Shown: positions 51,922-60,221 of the stretch, piece after piece
Numbering within the stretch: position 1 is the first letter of the stretch
Layout: the number at the start of each line of letters is the position of its first letter
Assembly: GCF_003182135.1 (NCBI RefSeq)
Contig: NZ_QGTL01000007.1
Span: 62,001-126,000, forward strand
DNA: 64,000 nt
Direction: 5' to 3'
From: Nocardia neocaledoniensis
GTDB lineage: Bacteria; Actinomycetota; Actinomycetes; Mycobacteriales; Mycobacteriaceae
Program-made: the position numbers and the translations under genes
Notes under the pieces: model-generated
The model's input: the letters and a program-made list of their open reading frames with translations, nothing else
The model's database searches: none
What the model was told of the DNA's origin: nothing

Positions 51922-52626
51922 TCACGAGCGGCCCCAGTCCGGCAGCTCCTCCCGTGCCTCGAGCCACCCCGCGGGCACACCGCCCTCGCCGCCGATTCCG
52001 GTCCGCGCCGCGACGATCCCGCCGACGATGGCGGCGGTGGTGTCCGCGTCGCCACCGGCCTCGACGCACGCCGTGATCGCCAGTTCCCCTGGCGCACAGT
52101 CCCGTCCGCGAGCATTCGCCGCATGACTCGCCGCGACGGCGACCGCCATCGCCCCGACGATCGCCTCCGGGTGCGCGTGCGTCACCTCGGCCGACGACGC
52201 CGCCTCGGCCGCGGCGCGGTCGAGATCGCCGGCGAGGAACGCGCCGAGTGGCGCCACGCGCATCGCGGCGCCGTTGCCCCACGAGCCGCGACCGTCGAAC
52301 AGGGCGGCGGCGGCCTCCGCCCATGGCCTGCCGTCGCGGATCTGGTGCAGCAGAGCGACTGTGCCACCGCTGTAGCCGCGGTAGGGCTCGCACCGGTCGG
52401 CGAAGACCGCGGCCAGGGCCGTCGGATCGATCCGGCCACGTGTGCGCAACTCGCTCAGGACCGAGCAGGCCATCTCGGTGTCGTCGGTCCACTCCCACGG
52501 CCCCGCGGGTGGGCGGCCCGCCAGAAGTTCCGCCACGGAGCGGCCCGGAACGAAGAACTGTGCCCCCAGTGCGTCTCCCACCGACAGTCCGTCGAGGCTG
52601 TCGTTCGCGATATCGATCGTCGTCAT
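51922..52626 (-). CDS. ADP-ribosylglycohydrolase (DraG-like)
   Basis: A 234-residue enzyme of the ADP-ribosyl-(dinitrogen reductase) hydrolase family, which removes ADP-ribose from arginine or related adducts. Magnesium-binding blocks are visible: GDALGAQFF, WTDDTEMACSVLSEL, GNGAAMRVAPLG and the C-terminal AGGDADTTAAIVGGIVAA, with paired Asp residues as expected. It is shorter than the usual 290-300 residues. No ADP-ribosyltransferase gene is nearby, so its substrate could be a host protein or an externally applied modification. ATG at 52626 follows AGGA. Confidence 0.85.
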   Translation of the reverse strand: MTTIDIANDSLDGLSVGDALGAQFFVPGRSVAELLAGRPPAGPWEWTDDTEMACSVLSELRTRGRIDPTALAAVFADRCEPYRGYSGGTVALLHQIRDGRPWAEAAAALFDGRGSWGNGAAMRVAPLGAFLAGDLDRAAAEAASSAEVTHAHPEAIVGAMAVAVAASHAANARGRDCAPGELAITACVEAGGDADTTAAIVGGIVAARTGIGGEGGVPAGWLEAREELPDWGRS

Positions 52627-52788
52627 GTGGTCGCCATCCTGCCAACTCCTGTCGGACGCGCACAAGCGGCAAGAAAGTTCTAGGGAATTCCTTTAAAACG
52701 GCCTCACTTCACTTTAGGGCTGAGTATCGTCCGAGATGGCAAATGGCCAGTGACGGCGACGTCACAAAGCATCAACTGGAGTTGCACC

Positions 52789-52911
52789 ATGCTTTACTAC
52801 ATCACCGAAAACAACAGTGGCAGCAGTGGCGACGGCGGCATCCTGAGCCTGCTGCTCGGCCTGCTCAGCAGCTCGATGAGCACCGGCTCGGCCCAGACCT
52901 CCGGCAACTGA
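52789..52911 (+). CDS. 40-residue hydrophobic peptide gene
   Basis: Short reading frame starting ATG 52789 after GGAG, stopping TGA at 52911. The product has a polar start (MLYYITENNSGSSGDGG), a hydrophobic core (ILSLLLGLLSSSM) and a Ser/Thr/Gly tail (STGSAQTSGN). No family is recognised. It sits alone between an ADP-ribosylglycohydrolase and a TetR gene and is followed after 49 bases by a perfect 16-base-stem terminator, which supports a dedicated transcript. An AT-rich patch (TTTAAAAC, GAGTATCG) lies upstream. A small secreted or membrane peptide is plausible; a regulatory RNA is the alternative. Confidence 0.5.
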   Translation: MLYYITENNSGSSGDGGILSLLLGLLSSSMSTGSAQTSGN

Positions 52912-52960
52912 GCAGACACCAGCCAACTTTCGGCTAACGCGCGGTAAGCCGGGAGGGCAG

Positions 52961-53001
52961 CCGAAGGGCCCGATCCATGACGAGGGGATCGGGCCCTTCG
53001 G
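52961..53001. terminator. Strong terminator after the small peptide gene
   Basis: Perfect 16-base stem CCGAAGGGCCCGATCC (52961-52976) and GGATCGGGCCCTTCGG (52986-53001), nine-base loop, followed by TATTGT. It insulates the TetR gene from upstream transcription. Confidence 0.85.
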
Positions 53002-53002
53002 T

Positions 53003-53017
53003 ATTGTCAGCGACAAT
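53003..53017 (+). promoter_or_regulatory. Candidate TetR operator overlapping the start codon
   Basis: Perfect inverted repeat ATTGTC-AGC-GACAAT. It overlaps both a -10-like TATTGT (53002-53007) and the ATG at 53016, so a bound repressor would block initiation directly. Confidence 0.55.
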
Positions 53018-53648
53018 GTCACAGGATGCGAATACGGGACGAATGTATGCCGGGCAGCCCGTAGAGGACCGGCAACGCCAGCGGCGTGCGCGTTTTCTGG
53101 AGTCAGGCCTGACGGTCTTCGCGCGCGACGGGTACGCCAACAGTTCGGTCGGTGCCATCTGCAAGGACGCCGGGCTCTCGTCTCGGCAGTTCTACGAGGA
53201 GTTCACCGGCCGCGAATCGCTGCTGTTGGAACTGTACGAGCAGATCGATCGGCAATCGCGCGAAGCGGTCGCCACTGCTCTCGAAGCGAAATCCGACGCC
53301 ACCGTGCTCGAGTCGATCGACGCGGCGGTGCGCGCCTACGTCGAGACCATCGGCACCGATCCGCGCAAGGCGCGGGTGGCCCTGGTCGAGGTGGTCGGCG
53401 CGGGACCCAAGGTGGAGAAGTACCGGCTCGAACTGCGCCGGGTGTGGGGCTCGCTACTTGCCAGCGCCGCCGAGGACGCGGCCATGCACGGCGAGATTCC
53501 CGCGGGCGACTACGAATTGCGGGTGCTGGCGATCATCGGCGCGGTGAACTACGTGGTCGACGGCTGGAGCGGTTCGGACCCGCGGCCGCCGCTCGACGAT
53601 GTGATCCAGGTGCTGAGCCGGGTGATCCTCGGTGCGGTAGGGGCCTGA
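53016..53648 (+). CDS. TetR-family transcriptional regulator
   Basis: A 210-residue repressor. The N-terminal helix-turn-helix is RARFLESGLTVFARDGYANSSVGAICKDAGLSSRQFYEEFTGRESLLLELYEQID, with a C-terminal ligand-binding helical domain (AAVRAYVETIGTDPRKARVALVEVVGAGPKVEKYR...NYVVDGW). The ligand is unknown, perhaps a lipid in view of the adjacent hydrolase. Start ATG 53016 fits a leaderless mRNA; ATG 53043 is an alternative. The last base is shared with the hydrolase start (TGATG), so the two are co-translated. Confidence 0.87.
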   Translation: MSQDANTGRMYAGQPVEDRQRQRRARFLESGLTVFARDGYANSSVGAICKDAGLSSRQFYEEFTGRESLLLELYEQIDRQSREAVATALEAKSDATVLESIDAAVRAYVETIGTDPRKARVALVEVVGAGPKVEKYRLELRRVWGSLLASAAEDAAMHGEIPAGDYELRVLAIIGAVNYVVDGWSGSDPRPPLDDVIQVLSRVILGAVGA

Positions 53649-54517
53649 TGCCCCGGGTCGAGCTCGTCCCGATCCAGGTTCCCGACGGCACGACCCTGCC
53701 GGTGCGGCTGATTCCGGCCCGCGGCCCGCATCGCCATACCGTCACCCCCGACGCGCCACGGCCGGTGGTCGTGATCGTGCCGGGCCTCGCCGTGCCCGGT
53801 GAGTTCTACGAGTACTTCGGCGACCGCCTGGCCCAGCGCGGCTTCGACGTGGCCATCGGCGAACTGCGCGGCAACGGCGACAGTACCCATCGCCCCGACG
53901 CCGAGAGCGCCTACGGCTACCACGAATTGGCCTCGGTCGACCTTCCCTCCATGCTCCAGGCGGTGCGCGCCCGGTTCCCCGGCAGCACGCCCTACCTGCT
54001 CGGGCACAGCATGGGCGGCCAGCTCGCGGTCATGTACGCGGCCAGGGCGCGCGGCCGGATCGCCGGGCTGATCCTGATCGCCTCGGGCACACCGTATTTT
54101 CGTGGCTATCGGGGTGTGCTCGCGCCGGGCATGCTGGTCGGCACGGCGGCGGTGGCGGTCGCCTCCAACCTGGCCGGGTTCTGGCCGGGCGACATGCTCG
54201 GCCGCCGCGCGTTCGGCAGGCAGTCCAAGGTGCTCATGTCGGACTGGGCGCGCCTGGCCAGGACCGGGCGGTTCGTGCCCGTCGGCGCGGACATCGACTA
54301 CGAGGAACGGATCTCGCGACTGAAGTTCCCCGTCCTGTCGATCACCATCGCGGGTGACGAACTCGCGCCGCAGTCCTCGGCCGATCACCTGCTCGGCAAA
54401 CTGCCCGCCGCGCAGGTGACCAGATGGTTCCAGCCGGAGGCCCTCGGGCACAACGGCTGGATCACCAACCCCGACACCACCGTCGACGCGGTCGAGAAGT
54501 GGCTGCGCGACCGCTGA
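53648..54517 (+). CDS. Alpha/beta hydrolase, lipase/lysophospholipase-like
   Basis: A 289-residue serine hydrolase. It has VVVIVPGLAVPGEFY (oxyanion loop region), LRGNGDST, the nucleophile elbow YLLGHSMGGQLAV, an acid in ITIAGDELAPQSSADHL and the His in EALGHNGWITN. A lid-like insertion follows (YFRGYRGVLAPGMLVGTAAVAVASNLAGFWPG). It resembles monoacylglycerol lipase-type enzymes; substrate unknown. Coupled to the TetR gene, which probably controls it. Stop is four bases from the convergent prolyl oligopeptidase. Confidence 0.86.
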   Translation: MPRVELVPIQVPDGTTLPVRLIPARGPHRHTVTPDAPRPVVVIVPGLAVPGEFYEYFGDRLAQRGFDVAIGELRGNGDSTHRPDAESAYGYHELASVDLPSMLQAVRARFPGSTPYLLGHSMGGQLAVMYAARARGRIAGLILIASGTPYFRGYRGVLAPGMLVGTAAVAVASNLAGFWPGDMLGRRAFGRQSKVLMSDWARLARTGRFVPVGADIDYEERISRLKFPVLSITIAGDELAPQSSADHLLGKLPAAQVTRWFQPEALGHNGWITNPDTTVDAVEKWLRDR

Positions 54518-54521
54518 GGGC

Positions 54522-56582
54522 CTACGCCGAGCGGCGGCCCTCCATCAGCATCTGCGTGAAGAACTCGTAGACCAGTGCCGACAGGTGCGCGGCCTGCTTG
54601 TTGTCGGCCGCGCCGCCGTGCCCGCCCTCGATGTTCTCGTAGTACCAGACGGTGCGGTTCTCCGATTCCAGCAGCGCCGCCATCTTCCGCGCGTGCCCGG
54701 GATGCACCCGGTCGTCGCGGGTGGAGGTGGCGAGCAGGATCGGCGGGTACTGCCGCGCGGGATCGGTGTTCTGGTACGGCGAGTACTCGCTGATGTAGGC
54801 CCACTCCTCCGGCTTGTCCGGATCGCCGTACTCGGCGACCCAGGACGCGCCCGCGAGCAGCAGGTGGTAGCGCCGCATGTCCAGCAGCGGCACCTGGCAG
54901 ACGATCGCGCCGAACAGTTCCGGGTAGCGGGTGAGCATCACGCCCATCAGCAGCCCGCCGTTGCTGCCGCCCTTGGCGCCGAGCCGGTCCGGGGTGGTGA
55001 TCCCGCGGTCGACCAGGTCCCGCGCGACCGCCGCGAAATCCTCGAACGCCCGGTGCCGGTGCTCTTTGAGTGCGGCCGTGTGCCATTCGGGCCCGTATTC
55101 GCCGCCGCCGCGGATGTTGGCCATCACGAAGGTGCCGCCCTTCTCCAGCCACGCCATACCCGCCGCGCCCAGATACGCCGGGGTCCGGGAGATCTCGAAC
55201 CCGCCGTAGCCGTCGACGATCGTCGGACCCGGCGTGCCGCGCCGGTCGCGATGCCGGATCACGAAGTAGGGCACGGCTGTTCCGTCGTCGGAGGTGGCGA
55301 AGTACTGCTCGGCCTCGATGCCCTCGGCGTCGAAATAGCCGGGCGCCTGCTTGAGGATCGTGGCCTGCTCACCGATGGCACTGCTGAGCAGGGTCGTCGG
55401 GGTGGTGAAACCGGTGGTGGTGAGCATGAATTCGTCACCACCCTCGAGCGGGTCGAGGTTGTTCACCGAGGTGCTCGACATGGCCGGGGAGTCGGCGAGC
55501 TCGCTGCTGGTCCAGCCGTCCGGGCCGGGCGTGAGCACGCGCAGCCCGGTCTGGACATCGCGCAGGGTGGTGAGGATCAGGTGGTTCTCGGTCCAGCCCC
55601 ACGACTCGAGTGAGGTGTGCGGGTCGGGCGCGAACAGCACCTCGAATTCCCGCCCGCCGGCGAGGAAGTCGTTGATGTCGGTGACGAGCAGGCTGCCGGG
55701 CGCGAAGGTGGTCTCGCCGGGTGTCCACTCGGTCTTGAGCCGCACCAGCAGCCAGTCGCGGTACCAGTCGACATCAGCGTCGGTCGGGGTCTCGATCAGG
55801 CGCCACTCGCCGTTGTCGAGCAGGGAGACCTCGGAGTTGAAGAAGTCGGTCGACCGATGCAGGTAGTGCCGCTCGAAACCGGGATGGCGGTCGTACCCGG
55901 CGCTGATCGAGACATCGCTCGGCTTGCCCTCGAACACCGTTTCGGCGGCAGCGAGTTCGGTGCCGCGCCGCCACCGCTTGGCGATGCGCGGATAGCCGGA
56001 GTCGGTGAGCGAGCCCGGCCCGAAATCGGTGCCGACGTAGACGGTGTCGGCGTCGATCCACCCGATGCGCGACTTCGCCTCCGGCAGGAAGAATCCGCCG
56101 TCCTCGGGCGCGATGAATCGCCGTGTGGTCATGTCGAATTCGCGCTCGACGGTGGCGTCGGCGCCGCCGCGCGAGAGATGGATGATCGCGCGCTCCTGCG
56201 AGGGCCGCAGCACGGCCGCCCCCGCCCACACCCAGTTCTCACCATCGGCCTCGGCGAGCGCGTCGACATCGATCAGCACATCCCACTCGGGATCGTCGGT
56301 GGCGTAGGACTCGAACGTGGTCCGCCGCCACAGCCCGCGCGGATGATCGGCGTCGCGCCAGAAGTTGTAGAGCCACTGTCCGCGCCGCCCGGGGAAGGCG
56401 ATCTTGGTGTCGTCGTCGAGCATCGCGAGGATGCGCCGCTCCAGGTCGGTGAACCGGTCGGTCGCCGTGAACCGGCGCCGCACCACGTCGTTGCGGGCGC
56501 GCGCCCAGTCCAGCGCCGCCTCGGCGGTCACGTCCTCGAGCCAGAGATAGGGATCGGTCACGTTCTGCTCAACGCCGCTCAT
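54522..56582 (-). CDS. Prolyl oligopeptidase family serine peptidase
   Basis: A 686-residue cytosolic peptidase cleaving short peptides after proline (family S9A). An N-terminal seven-bladed propeller (from NVTDPYLWLEDVTAEAALDWARARN) gates a C-terminal alpha/beta hydrolase domain. The catalytic triad is visible as Ser in KGGSNGGLLMG, Asp in STRDDRVHPGHA and His in IEGGHGGAADN. Start ATG 56582 (MSGVEQN); a GTG two codons upstream is possible and the ribosome site is poor in both cases. No signal peptide. Confidence 0.93.
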   Translation of the reverse strand: MSGVEQNVTDPYLWLEDVTAEAALDWARARNDVVRRRFTATDRFTDLERRILAMLDDDTKIAFPGRRGQWLYNFWRDADHPRGLWRRTTFESYATDDPEWDVLIDVDALAEADGENWVWAGAAVLRPSQERAIIHLSRGGADATVEREFDMTTRRFIAPEDGGFFLPEAKSRIGWIDADTVYVGTDFGPGSLTDSGYPRIAKRWRRGTELAAAETVFEGKPSDVSISAGYDRHPGFERHYLHRSTDFFNSEVSLLDNGEWRLIETPTDADVDWYRDWLLVRLKTEWTPGETTFAPGSLLVTDINDFLAGGREFEVLFAPDPHTSLESWGWTENHLILTTLRDVQTGLRVLTPGPDGWTSSELADSPAMSSTSVNNLDPLEGGDEFMLTTTGFTTPTTLLSSAIGEQATILKQAPGYFDAEGIEAEQYFATSDDGTAVPYFVIRHRDRRGTPGPTIVDGYGGFEISRTPAYLGAAGMAWLEKGGTFVMANIRGGGEYGPEWHTAALKEHRHRAFEDFAAVARDLVDRGITTPDRLGAKGGSNGGLLMGVMLTRYPELFGAIVCQVPLLDMRRYHLLLAGASWVAEYGDPDKPEEWAYISEYSPYQNTDPARQYPPILLATSTRDDRVHPGHARKMAALLESENRTVWYYENIEGGHGGAADNKQAAHLSALVYEFFTQMLMEGRRSA

Positions 56583-56615
56583 CCCCACATTGTTGCCGAT
56601 GCGGGAAAACAGCGG

Positions 56616-57146
56616 TCACCAGTGGTGCGCGACGTCTATCACCACGCGGGACGGGTCGTCGAGGGTGAGCACCCGGAAGGGGAGGCGGGCGCGGACGCCG
56701 AGCCCGAGGGAGGACTGGCCCTCGAACGAGACGGCCCAGGCGACCTGGCGGAAGGTCCGGTAGCCGGTGACGTCGACGAGTTCGGTGCGGTCGGCGGGCC
56801 GGTAGGTCGCGCCGCCCGCGTCGTCGTAGGCGGGGGCGTTCACGGTGACCTGCAGGAAGGCGCCGCCGCGCAGCGGGACGGGGTGGCCGGAGCCGTCCTC
56901 GGTGACGGTGTCGACGTAGCGGACGAGGTAGCCCGCCGTCGGGCCGGCGAGGTCGACGACGAGCCGGTCGAAGCAGTCGTGGCGGCCCGCCCGCACGTCG
57001 GTGACGGTGGCCCTCGAGTAGGCCGGGTTCTTCTCGTCGAGCGAACCCCAGGTGAGGTCGCAGGAGGCCGGGGCGGCCGCGGCGGGGACCGTCCACAGGC
57101 CCGCGCAGGCCACGATCGTGGTGAGGAGGATGAGGAAGCGACGCAT
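56616..57146 (-). CDS. Secreted AMIN-like domain protein
   Basis: A 176-residue exported protein: signal peptide MRRFLILLTTIVACAGLWTVPAAAA, then a compact beta-rich domain with GRHDCFDRLVVDLAGPTAGYLVRYVD, ADRTELVDVTGYRTFRQVAWAVSFEGQSSLGLGVRARLPFRVLTLDDPSRVVIDVAHHW. The closing LDDPSRVVIDV pattern is the AMIN-like hallmark, associated with cell-wall binding. Two Cys may form a disulfide. Stand-alone gene, divergent from the dipeptidase. Confidence 0.8.
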   Translation of the reverse strand: MRRFLILLTTIVACAGLWTVPAAAAPASCDLTWGSLDEKNPAYSRATVTDVRAGRHDCFDRLVVDLAGPTAGYLVRYVDTVTEDGSGHPVPLRGGAFLQVTVNAPAYDDAGGATYRPADRTELVDVTGYRTFRQVAWAVSFEGQSSLGLGVRARLPFRVLTLDDPSRVVIDVAHHW

Positions 57147-57283
57147 GTCGCACCGCCTTACGTGGCAGTGGGAGGAAGGTACTCATTGATCGGAGGCCGC
57201 TGGTGGCGCGTTAGCGTCGCTGCGGTTCCGGTTGGGCCGCGAAACGTAGGATCGCAGGTCACGGACTATGACCGGAGGTGACC

Positions 57284-58288
57284 ATGGCGCCGTTCCTGTG
57301 GGAGCAGCACTGCTGCCTGCCGTTGCACCACACCGCGCGGATCGACGAGCTCGCCCGGTATCCGCTCGGCTCGTACCTGTCGGTCAATGTCGGGTATTCG
57401 GCGCAGACCAAGGCGGATTCACTCGCTCTGCTGCATCGCTTCCGCGCCGACGCGGCGGCGGATCCGCGCTTCCGACTCGTCGCCTCGACGGCGGATATCG
57501 GTGCGCCGGAGGTGATCTCGCTGGCCTTCGATCTGGAGGACTCGGCCCCGCTCGACGGCGACCTCGACAATGTCGAACTGTTCTACGACCTCGGCGTGCG
57601 CTCGCTGCTGCCCACCTACAACCACGCCAACCCGGCGGGCTGCGGCTGCCTCGACACCGACGACACCGGACTCACCGGCTACGGAAAAGACCTGGTGCGC
57701 AAGCTGAACGAGGTCGGCATGTTCGCCGACGGCTCGCATTGCTCCCGCCGCACCGGTCTCGACATCGCCACCCACACCGGCGCCCCGATGATCTACAGCC
57801 ACTCCAATTTCGCCGCGCTGTGGGAACATCCGCGCAACATCACCGACGAGCAGGCCCGCGCCTGCGCCGCGACCGGCGGGGTGATCGGCGTCAACGGCGT
57901 GGGAATCTTCTTGGGGCACAACGAGCCAGGAGCGCGGGCCGAACGCGTCGCGGCCATGGCCGATCACATCCGCTACGGCGTCGACCTGGTCGGCATCGAG
58001 CACATCGGCGTCAGCTCGGACTACTCCTTCGATGGCGACGAGTTCAACGAGGAGATCCGTGCGAACCCCGGTGCGTTCTCGGAGTCCTACACCCGGTGGG
58101 GCCCGCTGCACTGGACGCCGCCCGAGGACTTCCTCGGCGAATCCGATGTGCCCGGTCTGGACGAGCTGCTCGCCGATCGCGGCTTCGCCCCCGACGAGCG
58201 GGCCGCGATCTTCGGCGGCAACTTCGCCAGGGTGGCGGGCCAGGTCTGGCGCGGTGGTCAGCCGGGTGTGACCAGGCCCGATTCGTAG
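57284..58288 (+). CDS. Renal dipeptidase-like (M19) peptidase with altered first metal motif
   Basis: A 334-residue TIM-barrel metallopeptidase of the membrane-dipeptidase family. Zinc-site residues are visible: Glu in LAFDLEDSA, His in FADGSHCSRRTG and His in MIYSHSNFAAL, with GVDLVGIEHIGVSSDYSFDG towards the end. The usual N-terminal H-x-D motif is replaced by EQHCCLPLH. That suggests an altered metal site, perhaps with Cys ligands, or weak activity. ATG 57284 is chosen because GGAGG is five bases upstream. No signal peptide, so it is probably cytosolic. It overlaps the convergent response regulator by 31 bases. Confidence 0.85.
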   Translation: MAPFLWEQHCCLPLHHTARIDELARYPLGSYLSVNVGYSAQTKADSLALLHRFRADAAADPRFRLVASTADIGAPEVISLAFDLEDSAPLDGDLDNVELFYDLGVRSLLPTYNHANPAGCGCLDTDDTGLTGYGKDLVRKLNEVGMFADGSHCSRRTGLDIATHTGAPMIYSHSNFAALWEHPRNITDEQARACAATGGVIGVNGVGIFLGHNEPGARAERVAAMADHIRYGVDLVGIEHIGVSSDYSFDGDEFNEEIRANPGAFSESYTRWGPLHWTPPEDFLGESDVPGLDELLADRGFAPDERAAIFGGNFARVAGQVWRGGQPGVTRPDS

Positions 58289-58914
58289 GCGAAGACCACC
58301 AGCTGGGCCCGGTCGCGGGCATGCAGCTTGGTCATGGACCGGTTGATGTGGGTCTTGGCCGTGTGCGGGCTGATCACCATCCGCGCGGCGATCTCGTCGT
58401 TGGACAGGCCCTGCGCGGCGAGCGCGACGGCCTCGCGTTCGCGCGCGGTCAACTCGTCGAGTCCGGGGCCGGGAGCCCGCACGCGCGGCTGGGTGACGAA
58501 GCGGGTGATCAGGCGGCGGGTGATCGACGGCGCGAGCAGGGCGTCACCGCGCGCGGCGACGTGGATCGCGTGCAGGAAGTCCTCGGCCTCGATGTCCTTG
58601 ACGAGGAACCCCGCCGCACCGGCGCGCAGCGCGTCGAAGACGTATTCGTCCAGGCCGTAGTTGGTCAAGATGACGACGTGCACGTCGGCGAGTTCGGGGT
58701 CGGCGGCGATGCGCCGGGTGGCCTCGATGCCGTCGAGGACGGGCATCTGGATGTCGATGAGCGCGATATCGGGCTTGTGCCGCCGGGCCAGTTCCACCCC
58801 GGCGTGGCCGTCGGCGGCCTCGGCGACCACCTCGATGTCGTCCTCGATGTCGAGCAGCGCGCGGAACCCACTGCGGATCAGAGGTTGATCGTCGACGAGG
58901 AGAACGCGAATCAT
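58258..58914 (-). CDS. NarL/FixJ-family response regulator
   Basis: A 218-residue two-domain regulator: receiver with Asp pocket (VLLVDDQPL), phosphoacceptor Asp in IALIDIQMP and Lys in FLVKDIEA, then a LuxR-type helix-turn-helix (ELTAREREAVALAAQGLSNDEIAARMVISPHTAKTHINRSMTKL). Coupled to the kinase by ATGA overlap at 58911-58914. Its likely site is the perfect inverted repeat at 60114-60128. Confidence 0.92.
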   Translation of the reverse strand: MIRVLLVDDQPLIRSGFRALLDIEDDIEVVAEAADGHAGVELARRHKPDIALIDIQMPVLDGIEATRRIAADPELADVHVVILTNYGLDEYVFDALRAGAAGFLVKDIEAEDFLHAIHVAARGDALLAPSITRRLITRFVTQPRVRAPGPGLDELTAREREAVALAAQGLSNDEIAARMVISPHTAKTHINRSMTKLHARDRAQLVVFAYESGLVTPG

Positions 58915-60005
58915 GGCCGCTCCAAAGGTAATTCGGCGTGCACGGCGAATCCGCCGGTGGGGCGCGGTGCGGCGCGCAGGTGTCCCCCGAGCGCGGTGAC
59001 CCGTTCGCGCATGCCGAGCAGCCCCACGCCGGGGGCCGGCGCCACGGCGGTGGTGGCCGTGCCGTCGTCCTCGACGTCGACGACGAGGGCGTCGGGGCGG
59101 CGGTCGATGCGCACCGTCGCGGTCGCGGCGCCCGCGTGCCTGGCGATGTTGGTGAGCGATTCCTGCACGATGCGGTAGACGGTCCGGCTGACCGCGGCGG
59201 GCACGTCGGCGTGGTCGCCCTCGATGGTCAGCGTGGTGGTGATGCCCGCGGCGGCGGCCTTGTCCACCAGGTCGGTGACGTGCGCGAGGCCGGGGCGTGG
59301 CGCTTCGTCGTCCCGGAGGGCCGCCAGTGTCGCCCGCAGGTCGCGGGCCGCCTCGCGCCCGGCCTCCCGGATCGCCAGCAGCGCGGGCGGCACGTCCTCG
59401 CCGCGCCTGCGCGCCACATGGACGGCGGCCTCGGACTGCACCTTGATCACCGAGATCTGGTGGGTGAGCGAATCGTGCAGTTCCCTGGCGATGTGCAGGC
59501 GTTCCTCGTCGGCGCGCCGACGCGCGACCTCCTCCCTGGTGCGCTCGGCCTCGTCGGCGCGCCGCTCGGCCTGCCGTAGCGCCTCCCCGGCCGCGCCCGC
59601 CGCGATGAGCCAGGCGAGTTCGAGCGCATCGCGGCCGCGAGCCAGCGCCGCTCCGGTGTCGTCCAGGGTGACCAGCGCGGCCAGCGGCAGCGCGACGATC
59701 AGCGTCACCGCCGCCAGGACGACGGCCAGACGGTGTCCGGCCCGGACCGCGAAATACACCGCGAACAGGAACGCGATGACGGGCACGTCGAAGCCGAGCG
59801 CCTGATAACCCACCGCGCACAGCCCGGTGACCGCCAGCACCGCGACCGGCGCCCGCCGCTGCTCCGCCAAGGCCAGACCTCCGGCGACGAGCAGTGCGTA
59901 GCCGAGCCAGCCGGGCCCGATGTGCGCCCGGCCGAGCCCGGTGACCAGCAGGACCGCCGCCACGCCGACGGCGACCACCCAGTCGGTGATCCGTGCCCTG
60001 CTCAT
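58911..60005 (-). CDS. NarL-type sensor histidine kinase
   Basis: A 364-residue membrane kinase. Four to five TM helices fill residues 1-135 with short loops, so it probably senses within the membrane. The HisKA_3 phosphoacceptor is ARELHDSLTHQISVIKVQ, and the ATPase domain has VYRIVQESLTNIARHA (N box) and VGLLGMRERVTALGG (G2). The start is ATG 60003-60005. TACTGT (minus strand, 60012-60017) is six bases upstream with no Shine-Dalgarno, suggesting a leaderless mRNA; codons further upstream are not supported. The pair is divergent from the DUF6223 gene. Confidence 0.9.
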   Translation of the reverse strand: MSRARITDWVVAVGVAAVLLVTGLGRAHIGPGWLGYALLVAGGLALAEQRRAPVAVLAVTGLCAVGYQALGFDVPVIAFLFAVYFAVRAGHRLAVVLAAVTLIVALPLAALVTLDDTGAALARGRDALELAWLIAAGAAGEALRQAERRADEAERTREEVARRRADEERLHIARELHDSLTHQISVIKVQSEAAVHVARRRGEDVPPALLAIREAGREAARDLRATLAALRDDEAPRPGLAHVTDLVDKAAAAGITTTLTIEGDHADVPAAVSRTVYRIVQESLTNIARHAGAATATVRIDRRPDALVVDVEDDGTATTAVAPAPGVGLLGMRERVTALGGHLRAAPRPTGGFAVHAELPLERP

Positions 60006-60113
60006 CTGTGCACAGTAACCCGCCGCGCGCGCGGCCGAATCCCGCACGGTGATGAATCCGCGACTACCACGAGCGCGGTATCCGGCCGCGTCCCACCACG
60101 CTCGGAGTAGCCC

Positions 60114-60128
60114 GTACCGCGGCGGTAC
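60114..60128. promoter_or_regulatory. Perfect inverted repeat between the two-component system and the DUF6223 gene
   Basis: GTACCGC-G-GCGGTAC, seven-base arms with one central base, in the 216-base divergent region. A half-site GCGGTA occurs at about 60075. NarL-family regulators bind such inverted repeats, making it a likely target of the adjacent response regulator. Confidence 0.55.
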
Positions 60129-60221
60129 CAGCGTGAATTGTCCACGGGCGCGCGATGTCCCATGACGGGTACGGCGCCGATCATCGAGACACACCCCGTC
60201 CTTCGACCAAGGAGCACCCTC

